In this document: piece after piece, positions 51,670-61,023 of the stretch
How positions within the stretch are numbered: position 1 is the first letter of the stretch
Layout: each line of letters starts with the position of its first letter
From: Vibrio pomeroyi
GTDB lineage: Bacteria; Pseudomonadota; Gammaproteobacteria; Enterobacterales; Vibrionaceae
Direction of reading: 5' to 3'
Assembly: GCA_041879425.1 (NCBI GenBank)
Contig: CP090855.1
Span: 930,001-994,000 of the forward strand
DNA length: 64,000 nt
The notes under the pieces: model-generated
Told to the model about the DNA's origin: nothing
The model's input: the letters and a program-made list of their open reading frames with translations, nothing else
The model's database searches: none
Translations under genes and position numbers: made by a program

Positions 51670-52653
51670 TTAGTACACCTCACACCAATCGGATTTCATG
51701 TCGATCAGCGTCCAATCATCTCTAGAGTTCGCTTCATCGAGTGCTTTATCAAGCTTACCAACATGGGATTCACGATCGTACTTCCACTCACGCTCGGCAT
51801 CGGTGTGATGAACAATCATTGCCATTGAATTTGGTTGACTCGTTGCCCATTGCATCATCGCTTGATCACCGTCTGAGTTACCCACCGCTAAAATCGGCTT
51901 CTTACCGATAATATGCTGAATGTTGGTGACTTTTCCAGCTTTGTCATCAATCGTCAAAATGGACGAATCTTTGGTCACGGTCGGGTTGCCGTCGTTGTAG
52001 CTATAATTGTATTTAAGTGCGCTGCCGATAATCTGCTCAGGCGGGATATTATAAGCTTGCGGAGCCCACGCTCGCATGAAATCAACACCACCTCCCGACA
52101 CGATGTAAGTTTTGAAGTCATGCTCTTGCAGGTAGGTCAGCATCTCTTTCATTGGCTGGTAAGTTAGGTCTGTGTACGCTTTATTGAAGCGCTCGTCTTT
52201 TGCTACCGCCAACCATTGCTTAACATCTTGTTGGTAGTCTTCGACTGTCATACCAGAGTGTGTCGCCATGATGATTTTCAATAGCCCTTCTTCGCCACTG
52301 CCCAGAACGCTCTCAATATCATCTTCGAGTACAAACTTAAACGGTGCTTCCGTTTTCCATTCAGGGTGGTTAGGCGCCATCTCTTTTACACGATCTAGCG
52401 CAAAGGCCAGTTGGAAGTAGTAAGGCTTTTCAGACCAAAGCGTACCGTCGTTATCAAATACAGCAATACGATCTTGGACCGCAACGAACGTATCAGACTC
52501 TGCTTTAGTGGCTTGACCAACAAAATCCACGATTGCGGACTTACTGTCGCTGTCTTTCCACGAAGGCAGCAAATTAGGATCACAATCTCTAGCAAAAGAT
52601 GAGAAAGAGAGGCTAGATAAAATCGCAACGGACAAAAGGGTTATTTTCTTCAT
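51670..52653 (-). CDS. Exported HAD-family phosphatase
   Basis: 327 residues with signal peptide (KKITLLSVAILSSLSFSSFA). HAD motif I is AVFDNDGTLWSEK, motif II is TYIVSGGGVDFMRAW, motif IV is ILAVGNSDGDQAMMQWA. The phosphoserine-phosphatase-like branch, but periplasmic; likely an acid phosphatase freeing phosphate from organic esters. Two cysteines flank the mature protein (RDCDP and DWCEVY), perhaps a disulfide. Confidence 0.88.
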   Translation of the reverse strand: MKKITLLSVAILSSLSFSSFARDCDPNLLPSWKDSDSKSAIVDFVGQATKAESDTFVAVQDRIAVFDNDGTLWSEKPYYFQLAFALDRVKEMAPNHPEWKTEAPFKFVLEDDIESVLGSGEEGLLKIIMATHSGMTVEDYQQDVKQWLAVAKDERFNKAYTDLTYQPMKEMLTYLQEHDFKTYIVSGGGVDFMRAWAPQAYNIPPEQIIGSALKYNYSYNDGNPTVTKDSSILTIDDKAGKVTNIQHIIGKKPILAVGNSDGDQAMMQWATSQPNSMAMIVHHTDAEREWKYDRESHVGKLDKALDEANSRDDWTLIDMKSDWCEVY

Positions 52654-52829
52654 AGCACTACCATGTTGTTGAATTAATTACCGGGTTTAATGTAATTCAT
52701 CCTAGTTGGTCTACTCTGATTTTCCACTTATGAACACTATAACCGCTGTTTATGTTGCTATTGGTACAGACGTAAAGCGAGGGCTGACCTCACGGCCAAC
52801 CCTCATTGTTTTAACGCTAAATTGAAAGC

Positions 52830-54095
52830 TTAAAGGCTAGGCGGAGTGCCTTCACCATTGGAAGCGATGGCATCAATTTGCACCAAAGCACCCATAGGTA
52901 TATCAGAGACACCGATCACCGTGCGCGCAGGCAACGGACCGTCAAAATAATGCGTGCAAACGTCATTGAGTACATCTAGATCAGCCATATATCTTAATTG
53001 AATATTAAGCTTCACGATGTCATCCATGACATGCCCAACGCTCTCAATCACTTCTTTAATATTATTGAGGCACTGCATCGCCTGCTCTTTGGCACCATGC
53101 GTCACAATCGCACCAATTCTAGGATCAAGTGGCAACTGAGCAGAGATATTGTTGTAGTGAGAAAAAGCTACGGTTTGTGTTGAGATCTCACTGATTGGCG
53201 CAGCTTTGGTGTTGTTTGACTTAATCACTATTCCATGACGATCTTCAACAGCTTGTGGTGGTGTGCCATCGCCGTGTGACACAGTCGCATCCATCTGTAC
53301 TAACGCCCCCATCGCCAAGCCTTCGACAACCGTCACCGAGCGTGCTGGCATATAACCGACAGCCCTTGCAATCGCCGAGTCAGGGAAGAAGGTGGTGTAC
53401 ACTTCATTGATGGCGGCAAGGTCATCCAAACTTCTCACATGGATATTCACCTTCACAATATCATCAAGTGGAACATCAATATTTTCCAGAATCGATTTGA
53501 TGTTTTTTAGACATTGAATGGCGTGTTCTTTGGCCCCACCAACAACGATATTGCCCGATTGAGGATCAATCGGTAGCTGGGCTGAAATATGGTTATAGTG
53601 AGAGAAAGCCACCGTCTGAGTTGATAAAGAACTGACTGGCGCGTGTTGAGTATTTCTAGCGATTTTGACTAGCTCACAAGCCGCTTGAGGATAGGTACCT
53701 TCACCATTCGAGATCACGGCATCCATTTGCAAATGAGCACCTTCTAGCGGCAAATCGGCTACTGCGAGTGTCGTGCATGTGGGTGCGTAGTGTTGGAAAA
53801 AAGACGCATAGATTTCATTAACTGAATCCATATCCGCAATGTTCTTCAAGTATATGTTTACTCTCACAACGTCGTGCATGCGGTGTCCAATGCTCTCCAC
53901 AATCGCTTGAATGTTTGATAAGCACTGCTTTGTTTGATCTTCCAAGGATTCAGGGATCAGGCTGCCTGTTTTAGGATCAATCGGTAATTGAGCAGAGAGG
54001 TTATTGTAGTGTGAAAATGCCACCGATTGTGTTGAGAAAGGGCTCAATGGTGCATCTTCAGTGTTTCTTGAAACTTTAATAATATCGGCACTCAT
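52830..54095 (-). CDS. Protein of three tandem RidA domains
   Basis: 421 residues built from three RidA (YjgF/UK114) domains: about 1-138, 139-284 and 285-421. Each repeats STQ(S/T)VAFSHYN and SAQLP(I/L)DP, and ends in an (I/M)DA strand followed by G-(D/E)-GT. RidA enzymes hydrolyse reactive enamines and imines, using a conserved arginine. That arginine is kept in domain 2 (R252, in PARSV) and domain 3 (R391, in PARTV), but domain 1 has cysteine 107 (PTCTT). Normal RidA is one 130-residue domain that trimerises, so this may be a covalent trimer. It lies 175 bp after the carbamoyltransferase gene, behind a terminator. Confidence 0.88.
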   Translation of the reverse strand: MSADIIKVSRNTEDAPLSPFSTQSVAFSHYNNLSAQLPIDPKTGSLIPESLEDQTKQCLSNIQAIVESIGHRMHDVVRVNIYLKNIADMDSVNEIYASFFQHYAPTCTTLAVADLPLEGAHLQMDAVISNGEGTYPQAACELVKIARNTQHAPVSSLSTQTVAFSHYNHISAQLPIDPQSGNIVVGGAKEHAIQCLKNIKSILENIDVPLDDIVKVNIHVRSLDDLAAINEVYTTFFPDSAIARAVGYMPARSVTVVEGLAMGALVQMDATVSHGDGTPPQAVEDRHGIVIKSNNTKAAPISEISTQTVAFSHYNNISAQLPLDPRIGAIVTHGAKEQAMQCLNNIKEVIESVGHVMDDIVKLNIQLRYMADLDVLNDVCTHYFDGPLPARTVIGVSDIPMGALVQIDAIASNGEGTPPSL

Positions 54096-54184
54096 GTCGA
54101 TACATCTCCTATTCGAGTATTGATGTCAGATAGAGCCAATTAGCTACGTGTTTACCGACATTTCAAAATAAAAGGTATAAAAAT

Positions 54185-54222
54185 AGCCGAACCAATAAAT
54201 CGTGATGAATACTGGTTCAGCT
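54185..54222 (-). terminator. Terminator after the putrescine carbamoyltransferase gene
   Basis: AGCTGAACCA ... TGGTTCGGCT on the minus strand (one G-U), then ATTTTTA. It partly separates the RidA gene from the operon. Confidence 0.75.
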
Positions 54223-54270
54223 TAATTCGAGCATCACAGTGGAGGTTTTTACGCCCCCACAGATAAATCC

Positions 54271-55317
54271 CTACAGAGTGCTTAAGAAGCTACTGATTTT
54301 TTCTTCATGATGCTTAACGGTTTCTTGTGTTGGGATAACCGCATCTTTATGTGTGAAGTACACTAAAATCGCCATCTGAGCAGTGAGTCGGTTTTCTGCT
54401 TCATCGAACGCCACTGAGTATTCGCTTTCTAGTGCGCCACGAGTCACTTCTTCTTTGTCATTCGCAGGTAGGCAGTGCAGTAACATTGCGCCCGGACGAG
54501 CCTTAGCCATTAGCTCTTCTGTGATCACATAGTTAGGCATGAATGCCGCAAGGCGCTCTTCCTTCTCATCCATTTGCGTTACCCAGTAGAAGCTGTCTCC
54601 GTAAACCACATCACAATCACTGATGCGCTCTACATCATCAGTAATTTCAATCGTGCCACCAGACTCTTCACAGAAGTTGAGCGCCATGTCGATCCACTCT
54701 TGCTCCATGTGGTATTTCTTAGGACCAATTTGCTTGAAGCCCATACCGTACTTAGCACACGTCAGCATTAAAGAGCGGCACACATCTGTCGCATCGCCCA
54801 TAAATGCTAATGTTAAATCGGACAATTTACGTCCATCTGTGATGTGCTCTCTGATCGTGTAGAGATCCGCTAACATTTGAGTTGGGTGGAAACGAGTATC
54901 TAGGCCATTGATCACTGGCACTGTCGACATTTCAAGTAGGCCATCGAGTGTTTCAGGGCTGTTAGTACGAGCCATGATGATGTCGCACATACGTGATAGC
55001 ACACGAGACGTATCATCAATCGACTCTTTACCACCTAAGTGAATGTCTTTTGGTGATAGGAATAGCGCATGGCCACCCAGCAATGTTGCCGCAACCTCGA
55101 AAGAAACACGCGTACGCGTAGAACCCGCTTCGAAAATCATTCCTACCGATTTGCCTTTGAACAGTGGCGGGATTGCATTGTCTTTACGCGCCTGTTTCAG
55201 GTGAGTCATCAACTCCATCATGTTGTCCATCTCTTCTACAGAGAAATCTTTCATGGAAACCATGTGCTCTAGGTTTGATTTATTTAGTTCAGTTGCGCTA
55301 GAAGAAGGTAATTTCAT
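54271..55317 (-). CDS. Putrescine carbamoyltransferase
   Basis: 348 residues, transcarbamoylase family: carbamoyl-phosphate motif STRTRVSFE, the long stretch LGGKESIDDTSRVLSRMCDIIMARTNS, VINGLDTRFHPTQMLAD, HCLP. The ornithine-binding SMG loop of OTCs is absent (YGDSFYWVTQMDEKEER instead), and a C-terminal helix KHHEEKISSFLSTL is present, as in Enterococcus PTC. Converts N-carbamoylputrescine and phosphate to putrescine and carbamoyl phosphate. Equivalent to aguB/ptcA. Ornithine carbamoyltransferase is the alternative. Confidence 0.86.
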   Translation of the reverse strand: MKLPSSSATELNKSNLEHMVSMKDFSVEEMDNMMELMTHLKQARKDNAIPPLFKGKSVGMIFEAGSTRTRVSFEVAATLLGGHALFLSPKDIHLGGKESIDDTSRVLSRMCDIIMARTNSPETLDGLLEMSTVPVINGLDTRFHPTQMLADLYTIREHITDGRKLSDLTLAFMGDATDVCRSLMLTCAKYGMGFKQIGPKKYHMEQEWIDMALNFCEESGGTIEITDDVERISDCDVVYGDSFYWVTQMDEKEERLAAFMPNYVITEELMAKARPGAMLLHCLPANDKEEVTRGALESEYSVAFDEAENRLTAQMAILVYFTHKDAVIPTQETVKHHEEKISSFLSTL

Positions 55318-55506
55318 AATAAGTTCCTATTTTTCATAATATTGTGTGCGGCTCTTTTAAGTTCACTTTGATGGCGATTTGATTTCGAATACCTGCCATC
55401 ACTTTCAAGAACCGCTACATTTGGATTAAATATTGGTGTTAATGACTATCTTTAAGTCTTTGTTTTATCTTAAATATCTATTCTTAATTTGATTTTATTG
55501 TTCCAA

Positions 55507-56598
55507 CTAAACTCTTGGCACTTGTTGGGTGATGCAGTGGATATTGCCGCCACCTAACAAAATTTCTCGAGCAGGGACGCCGTTCACTTCGTAGCCTGGA
55601 TAAATATCTTCTAAGATCCCGATAACATCGTTGTCGTAACGTTTGTCCAATAACGGCAACACAATTTGGTTGTTAGTAATCAGATAATTGGCATACGACG
55701 CCGCTAAACGCTCACCCGCCTCTCGCTCCATTCCGTCTGCGATATCAATGCCTGCCGCTTCTTCCTCAGTCATGAATAGAGGGCCAGGCATTGGCAGCTT
55801 ATGTACCTTTATCTGACGGCCTTTGGCATCGGTCTGACTTGTGATGTAGTCATAAGCTTCGTTGCTGATCTCATATTGAGGATCGTTCTTGTCATCGCAC
55901 CATGTCAGAACCACTTCACCCGGCTTCACAACGTGGAGAATGTTGTCTACGTGACCATTGGTTTCATCGTTGTATAAACCACGAGGTAGCCAAATGACTT
56001 TCTCAACATTGAGGTGTTCACAAAGCACTTCCGTCAGCTCTTCTTTGCTCATGTCTGGGTTGCGGCTTTCGTGTAATAAACACTCTTCTGTTGTGTAGAG
56101 CGTGCCTTCGCCATCAACATGAATTGAGCCGCCTTCTAGTACGATTGGAGCGCGATATCGAGAGTCACGAATGGTTTCACACATCTTTTGAGCGACTTGG
56201 TTATCGCGGTTCCATGGTGAATACAATCCATCCACAAACCCGCCCCATGCATTGAATTCCCAATCCACACCTCGGCGTTCACCGCTGTCATCAACAACAT
56301 AAGTTGCACCGATGTCGCGCATCCAAGAGTCATCCGTCGAGATTTCCAACACTCGAATGTCCTCAGGTAAACGGGATACCGCGTTATCGTATTGCTCAGA
56401 GCTCGCTAGCATGGTGACTGGTGTTGTATGGCTTATTTTGGTTGCCACGTCTGCAAAGACCGCTTGTGCAGGTTTTGCACCATTACGCCAGTTGTCGGTG
56501 CGCTCTGGCCAAGCCATCCAAATTTCGCTGTGTGGTTCATGTTCCCCCGGCATTCTGAAGCCATCATGTTTTGGAGTAGTCTCAATCAGTTTTTTCAT
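55507..56598 (-). CDS. aguA: Agmatine deiminase
   Basis: 363 residues, guanidine-modifying fold. FRMPGEHEPHSEIWMAWPERTDNWRNGAKPAQ, DDSWMRDIGATYVV, EGGSIHVDGEGTLYTTEECLL, NGHVDN, and the catalytic cysteine in GGGNIHCITQQ (C355). Turns agmatine into N-carbamoylputrescine plus ammonia. 16 bp after the antiporter gene, so co-transcribed. Confidence 0.95.
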   Translation of the reverse strand: MKKLIETTPKHDGFRMPGEHEPHSEIWMAWPERTDNWRNGAKPAQAVFADVATKISHTTPVTMLASSEQYDNAVSRLPEDIRVLEISTDDSWMRDIGATYVVDDSGERRGVDWEFNAWGGFVDGLYSPWNRDNQVAQKMCETIRDSRYRAPIVLEGGSIHVDGEGTLYTTEECLLHESRNPDMSKEELTEVLCEHLNVEKVIWLPRGLYNDETNGHVDNILHVVKPGEVVLTWCDDKNDPQYEISNEAYDYITSQTDAKGRQIKVHKLPMPGPLFMTEEEAAGIDIADGMEREAGERLAASYANYLITNNQIVLPLLDKRYDNDVIGILEDIYPGYEVNGVPAREILLGGGNIHCITQQVPRV

Positions 56599-56614
56599 CG
56601 TTATGTCCCCTAAA

Positions 56615-58051
56615 TTATGCTTGAGCTTCTTTTTTATCTTGCGAATCGGCAGTGTCGTTATCGTCCGAGCCTTGCTGTTTCTTGCGCTTTAGCGCACCGA
56701 GTAGAATCCACTCACCAGCGAGAACAGTGGCAATCACGCCAATCAAAACAGGTCCTGTGTATCCCCAGTCAGCAACGGTTAGATCAAGAGCCTCAGGGAA
56801 GATGAATAAAATCACGGCTTGAAGGATGACGAAGAAACAAACAATGGACATGACCCACTGAGCCGCCATACCGCCCGGTACTTTAAATGGGCGTTCACGT
56901 TGACCATCAACCACGCGAAGCTTTAGGTATGCTGGGAACATGAACAGATAAGGAAGTAAGAAAATGCAGCTAGAGAAAGCAAATATCGACCAGAACAGAT
57001 CATCATTCCCTTGTGCAAACAGTGCGTAAGACAGGATAACGACCGTTGATACGGTACCTGTGATGTTGTTTGCACCAACTGGAGAACCTTTTTCTGATAC
57101 TTTCGCCACAGGCGCTGGCAGCTCACCTTCTTGAGCGGCTTCAGCTGCTGCTCGGCTAGCACCCATTGTCCAGCTCACCATGTTGCCGATAAGCGTTAAC
57201 AGAGCGAAAGTACCGAAGATGTAGACCATGGCTGTACCAAACACGCCACCACCAAAGAGTGTTTTGAAGGTGTCGATAAGGCCCGATACTAAGCCAATGC
57301 TTTCGACAGGCAGCGCCATCAAGATGCCTACCGTACCGAAGATGTATAAGAAAGCGGTGATACCGATAGAAAGGAAGACGGCCTTAGGCATGTCGCGAAC
57401 ATCTTTCATTTCTTTGGTCATGGTCGCAACCAGTTCAAAACCCATTAGGTTGAACACAATCGCAGGTAAGAAAGAGACGGCTGAATCCAATGAAGGCATC
57501 ATTGCGGGTAGCGTAAATTCGTTGGCAACACCGTTTTTCATCGCATAGATGAAACCACCTACGCCTAATGTGCTGATCACGATAATTTTGAGTACCGCGC
57601 CAATATTCGTAACCCAAACACCGATGTCGGCCGACACATTACAAATCCAGACCGTTAACCAGGTAAGTAATATACAGATAGCGATTTGGCCCCATAAAGA
57701 CAGGCCCGGCATGAAAAGTTCGGCAAACATGCCTGCAAACATGATGTATACCGCTGGCATCCATAAACCAACGTTAATCCAATAAAACCAAGTTGTTCTG
57801 ACTGCCCATTTAAAGTTGAAGGCTTGCTTTACCCAATCGTAAATACCACCTTCCCCTGGATAGGTCGTACTCAATTCAGAAGTAATTAAGCCGTATGGGA
57901 TAACAAAGAAGACCAGCATTAACACCCACCAGCCAATGGCACTGACACCAATACTGGCTGACGCGGTTAATGTGTCGACCACCAAAACTGCACACAGTGT
58001 AAAGAGTGCAATTCCCGTAACCCCCATTTTTCCTTGCGTTTCGTTACTCAT
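56615..58051 (-). CDS. APC-family agmatine/putrescine antiporter
   Basis: 478 residues, twelve spans, APC superfamily (glutamate/GABA antiporter-like): VLVVDTLTASASIGVSAIGWWVLMLVFFVIPYGLITSELSTTYPGEGGIYDWVKQAF. C-terminal tail is charged. Position before aguA matches AguD of the enterococcal agmatine operon; exchange of agmatine for putrescine is inferred. First gene of the minus-strand operon. Confidence 0.85.
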   Translation of the reverse strand: MSNETQGKMGVTGIALFTLCAVLVVDTLTASASIGVSAIGWWVLMLVFFVIPYGLITSELSTTYPGEGGIYDWVKQAFNFKWAVRTTWFYWINVGLWMPAVYIMFAGMFAELFMPGLSLWGQIAICILLTWLTVWICNVSADIGVWVTNIGAVLKIIVISTLGVGGFIYAMKNGVANEFTLPAMMPSLDSAVSFLPAIVFNLMGFELVATMTKEMKDVRDMPKAVFLSIGITAFLYIFGTVGILMALPVESIGLVSGLIDTFKTLFGGGVFGTAMVYIFGTFALLTLIGNMVSWTMGASRAAAEAAQEGELPAPVAKVSEKGSPVGANNITGTVSTVVILSYALFAQGNDDLFWSIFAFSSCIFLLPYLFMFPAYLKLRVVDGQRERPFKVPGGMAAQWVMSIVCFFVILQAVILFIFPEALDLTVADWGYTGPVLIGVIATVLAGEWILLGALKRKKQQGSDDNDTADSQDKKEAQA

Positions 58052-58447
58052 CTCTTAGCTCCTTAATCTCTAATTCGGGATTAATTAAACGGCAAAGCGA
58101 TGAAGTGAACTGGGATGAAAATTGAATATCGGTTTTACACAAACGAATTCGGGTAAAAAACAAAATAAACCCAACAAATATTAGATTTATAATGATAAAA
58201 GGCGGAATACTTGATTTTGGTCAATAACCATTCGATTAATAAATACATTTTCTATTTCAAAACCAAGATCACATATCTAGTTAATCTAGAGATAATTAAG
58301 GCTTTCTGTGACATATAGGCGACTAAAAACATCAAATATTGAGCACAAATCGAATTGTGATTTTTATCCCCACGACTCCGACAATATTTAAATACAATTC
58401 AAACCAACTTATTTGCTATGAGCGAAATATCATTTGGAGAATTAAAC
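58052..58447. promoter_or_regulatory. Divergent promoter region of the agmatine genes
   Basis: 396 AT-rich bases with no gene. TTGATTTTGGTCAA at 58211-58224 matches the FNR consensus TTGAT-N4-ATCAA in 9 of 10 positions. TCTAG-TTAAT-CTAGA at 58277-58291 is an inverted repeat that could bind the TetR-type regulator. Confidence 0.5.
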
Positions 58448-59356
58448 ATGTCGAAGCCTATTATTGTTGTTGCTGTCGGTGGGAATGCTTTACTACAACG
58501 TGGTGAGGTAATGAGTTGCGAAAACCAAAAAAAGAGCATCGCGCAAACCGCCGCTTCTTTGGCTGAACTAAGTAAAGATTACCGTTTGGTTGTTGTGCAC
58601 GGAAATGGCCCTCAAGTAGGCTTACTCTCGTTGCAGAACAATGCTTACAAAGATTGCCCACCTTACCCATTTGATGTGCTTGGCGCTGAGACGCAAGGGA
58701 TGATTGGTTATCTTATCCAACAAGGCTTAAACGCTGCGATTCAAGATCGCTTTACCACCACGATCTTAACTCGAATTGTTGTTGACGAAAATGACCCTGC
58801 AATTGCTGACCCGACCAAATTTATTGGCCCTGTCTATACAGAAGAACAAGCTAAACAACTCGCCGAAGCCAACCAATGGATTGTGAAGCCTGACGGAGCA
58901 CACTGGCGCCGCGTGGTTCCGTCCCCTTCACCGAAAGAAGTACTAGAGATAAAAGCCATCAAAGACTTGCTAGAGAAAGAACACTTAATTATTTGTGGCG
59001 GCGGCGGCGGTGCTCCAGTCGTCGAGAAAGATGGCGCTTATGTGGGTTTCGAAGCGGTCATCGATAAAGACATGACAGCGGCTCTTATCGCAGAAGAAAT
59101 CGGCGCTGAACATTTGTTGATCCTCACCGACGGCTCTCATGTTTGTTTAGATTGGGGAACCCCAAAAGAAGAGAAGCTTGAAAACGTGTCAGTTGAGCAA
59201 ATGAAAAAGTACACTTTCCCAGCAGGTTCGATGGGGCCGAAGGTCGACGCATGTTGTCAGTTTGTGGAGAAAACAAGACAACACGGACACATTGGTGACC
59301 TGTCGAGTGCATTAGAGATCATAGAAGGAAAAACAGGGACACATATTAAAGCCTAA
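58448..59356 (+). CDS. arcC: Carbamate kinase
   Basis: 302 residues from ATG 58448, with GGAGA 8 nt upstream; an in-frame upstream ATG at 58418 lacks support. VVAVGGNALLQRGE, VVVHGNGPQVGLLSLQNNAY, ICGGGGGAPV, DKDMTAALIAEEIGAEHLLILTDGSHVCLDWGTPKE. Makes ATP from carbamoyl phosphate and ADP. In the agmatine route it is AguC. It is divergent from the other pathway genes rather than in line with them. Confidence 0.93.
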   Translation: MSKPIIVVAVGGNALLQRGEVMSCENQKKSIAQTAASLAELSKDYRLVVVHGNGPQVGLLSLQNNAYKDCPPYPFDVLGAETQGMIGYLIQQGLNAAIQDRFTTTILTRIVVDENDPAIADPTKFIGPVYTEEQAKQLAEANQWIVKPDGAHWRRVVPSPSPKEVLEIKAIKDLLEKEHLIICGGGGGAPVVEKDGAYVGFEAVIDKDMTAALIAEEIGAEHLLILTDGSHVCLDWGTPKEEKLENVSVEQMKKYTFPAGSMGPKVDACCQFVEKTRQHGHIGDLSSALEIIEGKTGTHIKA

Positions 59357-59481
59357 TAACGGCTTATCATTCTTTATATAAATAAAGGGTAACAAAGTCT
59401 AAGTTTTGAATATTCCAATTGGAACTTTGATTAAAAACCCTTTATGTTTTTCGTGTTCCAAATAACAGTGAGGACCATTAG

Positions 59482-60102
59482 ATGCGCAAAGTAACCACCG
59501 AAGAAAAGTTAATTCGAATTCATGATGCTGTTGTGCAACTAATGGAACGCCGTGAAGCGACTGATATTTCAATGTACGATGTTGCCAAAGAGTGTGGAAT
59601 GGCAACATCCACGGTTTATCATCACTACCCGAATATTGAAAACTTATTCCACAACTTGTTAGACGACGTATTTATTGACTTCGATTCTCTGCTCGGTAAA
59701 TGTATAGATGTGGAACATGTTAATCACTGGACTGATATCAATCGTATGATTGAAACAGCGTATGTGAATTACTATAACAATCACCCGATTGCTAAAAAGC
59801 TTATTTTAGGTCGTCATACATTCACAGAATTAGGTCACGCAGACACAGAGAATGACTTAATTTTGGGCAAAGAAGTAGAAACGATTTATCGACAGTTCTT
59901 TGATGTTCCTCAGTTACCGCAATCAATCAATGTCTTCGCTATCTCGCTGCAAGTTGCTGATAAAATTTACTCTTTGTCCTATCGTCAACACGGTCACATT
60001 ACTCCAGAGCTTGCAAATGAAGCCATCCGACTCACGGAATCATACCTACAATTGTACATTCCTCACATTTGCCCTAAAACGATGAAAAGCCAAACCCACT
60101 AG
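59482..60102 (+). CDS. TetR-family regulator of the agmatine cluster
   Basis: 206 residues. HTH: DISMYDVAKECGMATSTVYHHYPNIENLFHNLLDDVF. Ligand-binding helical domain after. It lies 125 bp downstream of the carbamate kinase gene. Pseudomonas controls agmatine deiminase with a TetR protein (AguR), so a similar role is a fair inference. Confidence 0.87.
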   Translation: MRKVTTEEKLIRIHDAVVQLMERREATDISMYDVAKECGMATSTVYHHYPNIENLFHNLLDDVFIDFDSLLGKCIDVEHVNHWTDINRMIETAYVNYYNNHPIAKKLILGRHTFTELGHADTENDLILGKEVETIYRQFFDVPQLPQSINVFAISLQVADKIYSLSYRQHGHITPELANEAIRLTESYLQLYIPHICPKTMKSQTH

Positions 60103-60119
60103 TCTCAACAAAGGCTGTT

Positions 60120-60141
60120 TTGAGGTTTACCCCAACCTCAA
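60120..60141 (+). other. Hairpin after the TetR gene
   Basis: TTGAGGTT-N6-AACCTCAA; no T-run downstream, so a weak terminator at best. Confidence 0.4.
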
Positions 60142-60195
60142 ATGTCGTTATGGTGATTTGTAATACATCATAAAAACAAGGACAGTCTGAGAGCT

Positions 60196-60918
60196 ATGAA
60201 TAGTACGATTGAGACCATTTTGGGGCACCGCTCCATTCGCCAATATACGGACCAACCAATAGAACAACAGCACCTCGACTTAATTGTTCAGGCAGGCCTT
60301 GCCGCGTCTTCATCGAGCTTACTTCAGGCTGTTTCTATCGTGAGAGTGACAGACAAAGAGAAGCGTAAACTGTTAGCAGAATACGCAGGCAACCAAGCTT
60401 ATGTGGAGAGTGCAGCCGAGTTTTTGGTGTTCTGTATCGACTATCAACGCCACACTCAGATTAACCCTGAGGTAAAAACTGACTTTACCGAGCTAACCCT
60501 GATTGGCGCTGTTGATTCTGGCATCATGGCGCAGAACTGTATGCTGGCTGCTGAGTCTCTTGGTTTAGGTGGCGTGTACATCGGTGGCTTGCGTAACAGT
60601 GCGCAACAAGTCGATGAACTACTGGAACTTCCACAACACACGGCCGTGCTATTTGGTATGTGTTTAGGCCACCCTGCGCAGCAACCTGAAATCAAACCTC
60701 GCCTTCCTGCTCACGTAGTGATGCACGAAAACCAATATCAGCCGTTGAGCCTAGACGAAATCGCACGCTACGACGATTCGATGCAAAGCTACTACGCAAA
60801 CCGCTCAAGCAATCAGAAGCAAAGCAGCTGGTCACAACAGATCACGCAGAAGCTGTCTGGTGAATCTCGTCCTCATATTCTTCCTTACTTGAACAGCAAG
60901 CAACTGACTAAGAGATAG
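60196..60918 (+). CDS. nfsA: Oxygen-insensitive NADPH nitroreductase NfsA
   Basis: 240 residues, FMN flavoprotein. TIETILGHRSIRQYTDQPI, AASSSSLLQAVSIVRV, DSGIMAQNCMLAAESLGLGGVYIGGLRN, FGMCLGHPAQQPEIKPRLP. Matches E. coli NfsA in length. Reduces nitroaromatics and quinones with NADPH. Confidence 0.95.
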   Translation: MNSTIETILGHRSIRQYTDQPIEQQHLDLIVQAGLAASSSSLLQAVSIVRVTDKEKRKLLAEYAGNQAYVESAAEFLVFCIDYQRHTQINPEVKTDFTELTLIGAVDSGIMAQNCMLAAESLGLGGVYIGGLRNSAQQVDELLELPQHTAVLFGMCLGHPAQQPEIKPRLPAHVVMHENQYQPLSLDEIARYDDSMQSYYANRSSNQKQSSWSQQITQKLSGESRPHILPYLNSKQLTKR

Positions 60919-60969
60919 CGTTCAAAACCTAGCTCAGATAAACAAGCTAAGTTTCAATCACCACAAACT

Positions 60970-61004
60970 AAAATGTCAGCGTATTATGCGCTGACATTTT
61001 TATT
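60970..61004. terminator. Bidirectional terminator
   Basis: AAAATGTCAGCG/CGCTGACATTTT stem, 7-nt loop, between convergent nfsA and phospholipase-D genes. Confidence 0.93.
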
Positions 61005-61023
61005 TTCTAAGGTTCTGATTCTC

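Noticed and set aside
54271..55317. Ornithine carbamoyltransferase of the arginine deiminase route
   Set aside because: No SMG ornithine loop, and the neighbours are agmatine deiminase and an APC antiporter rather than arcA/arcD.
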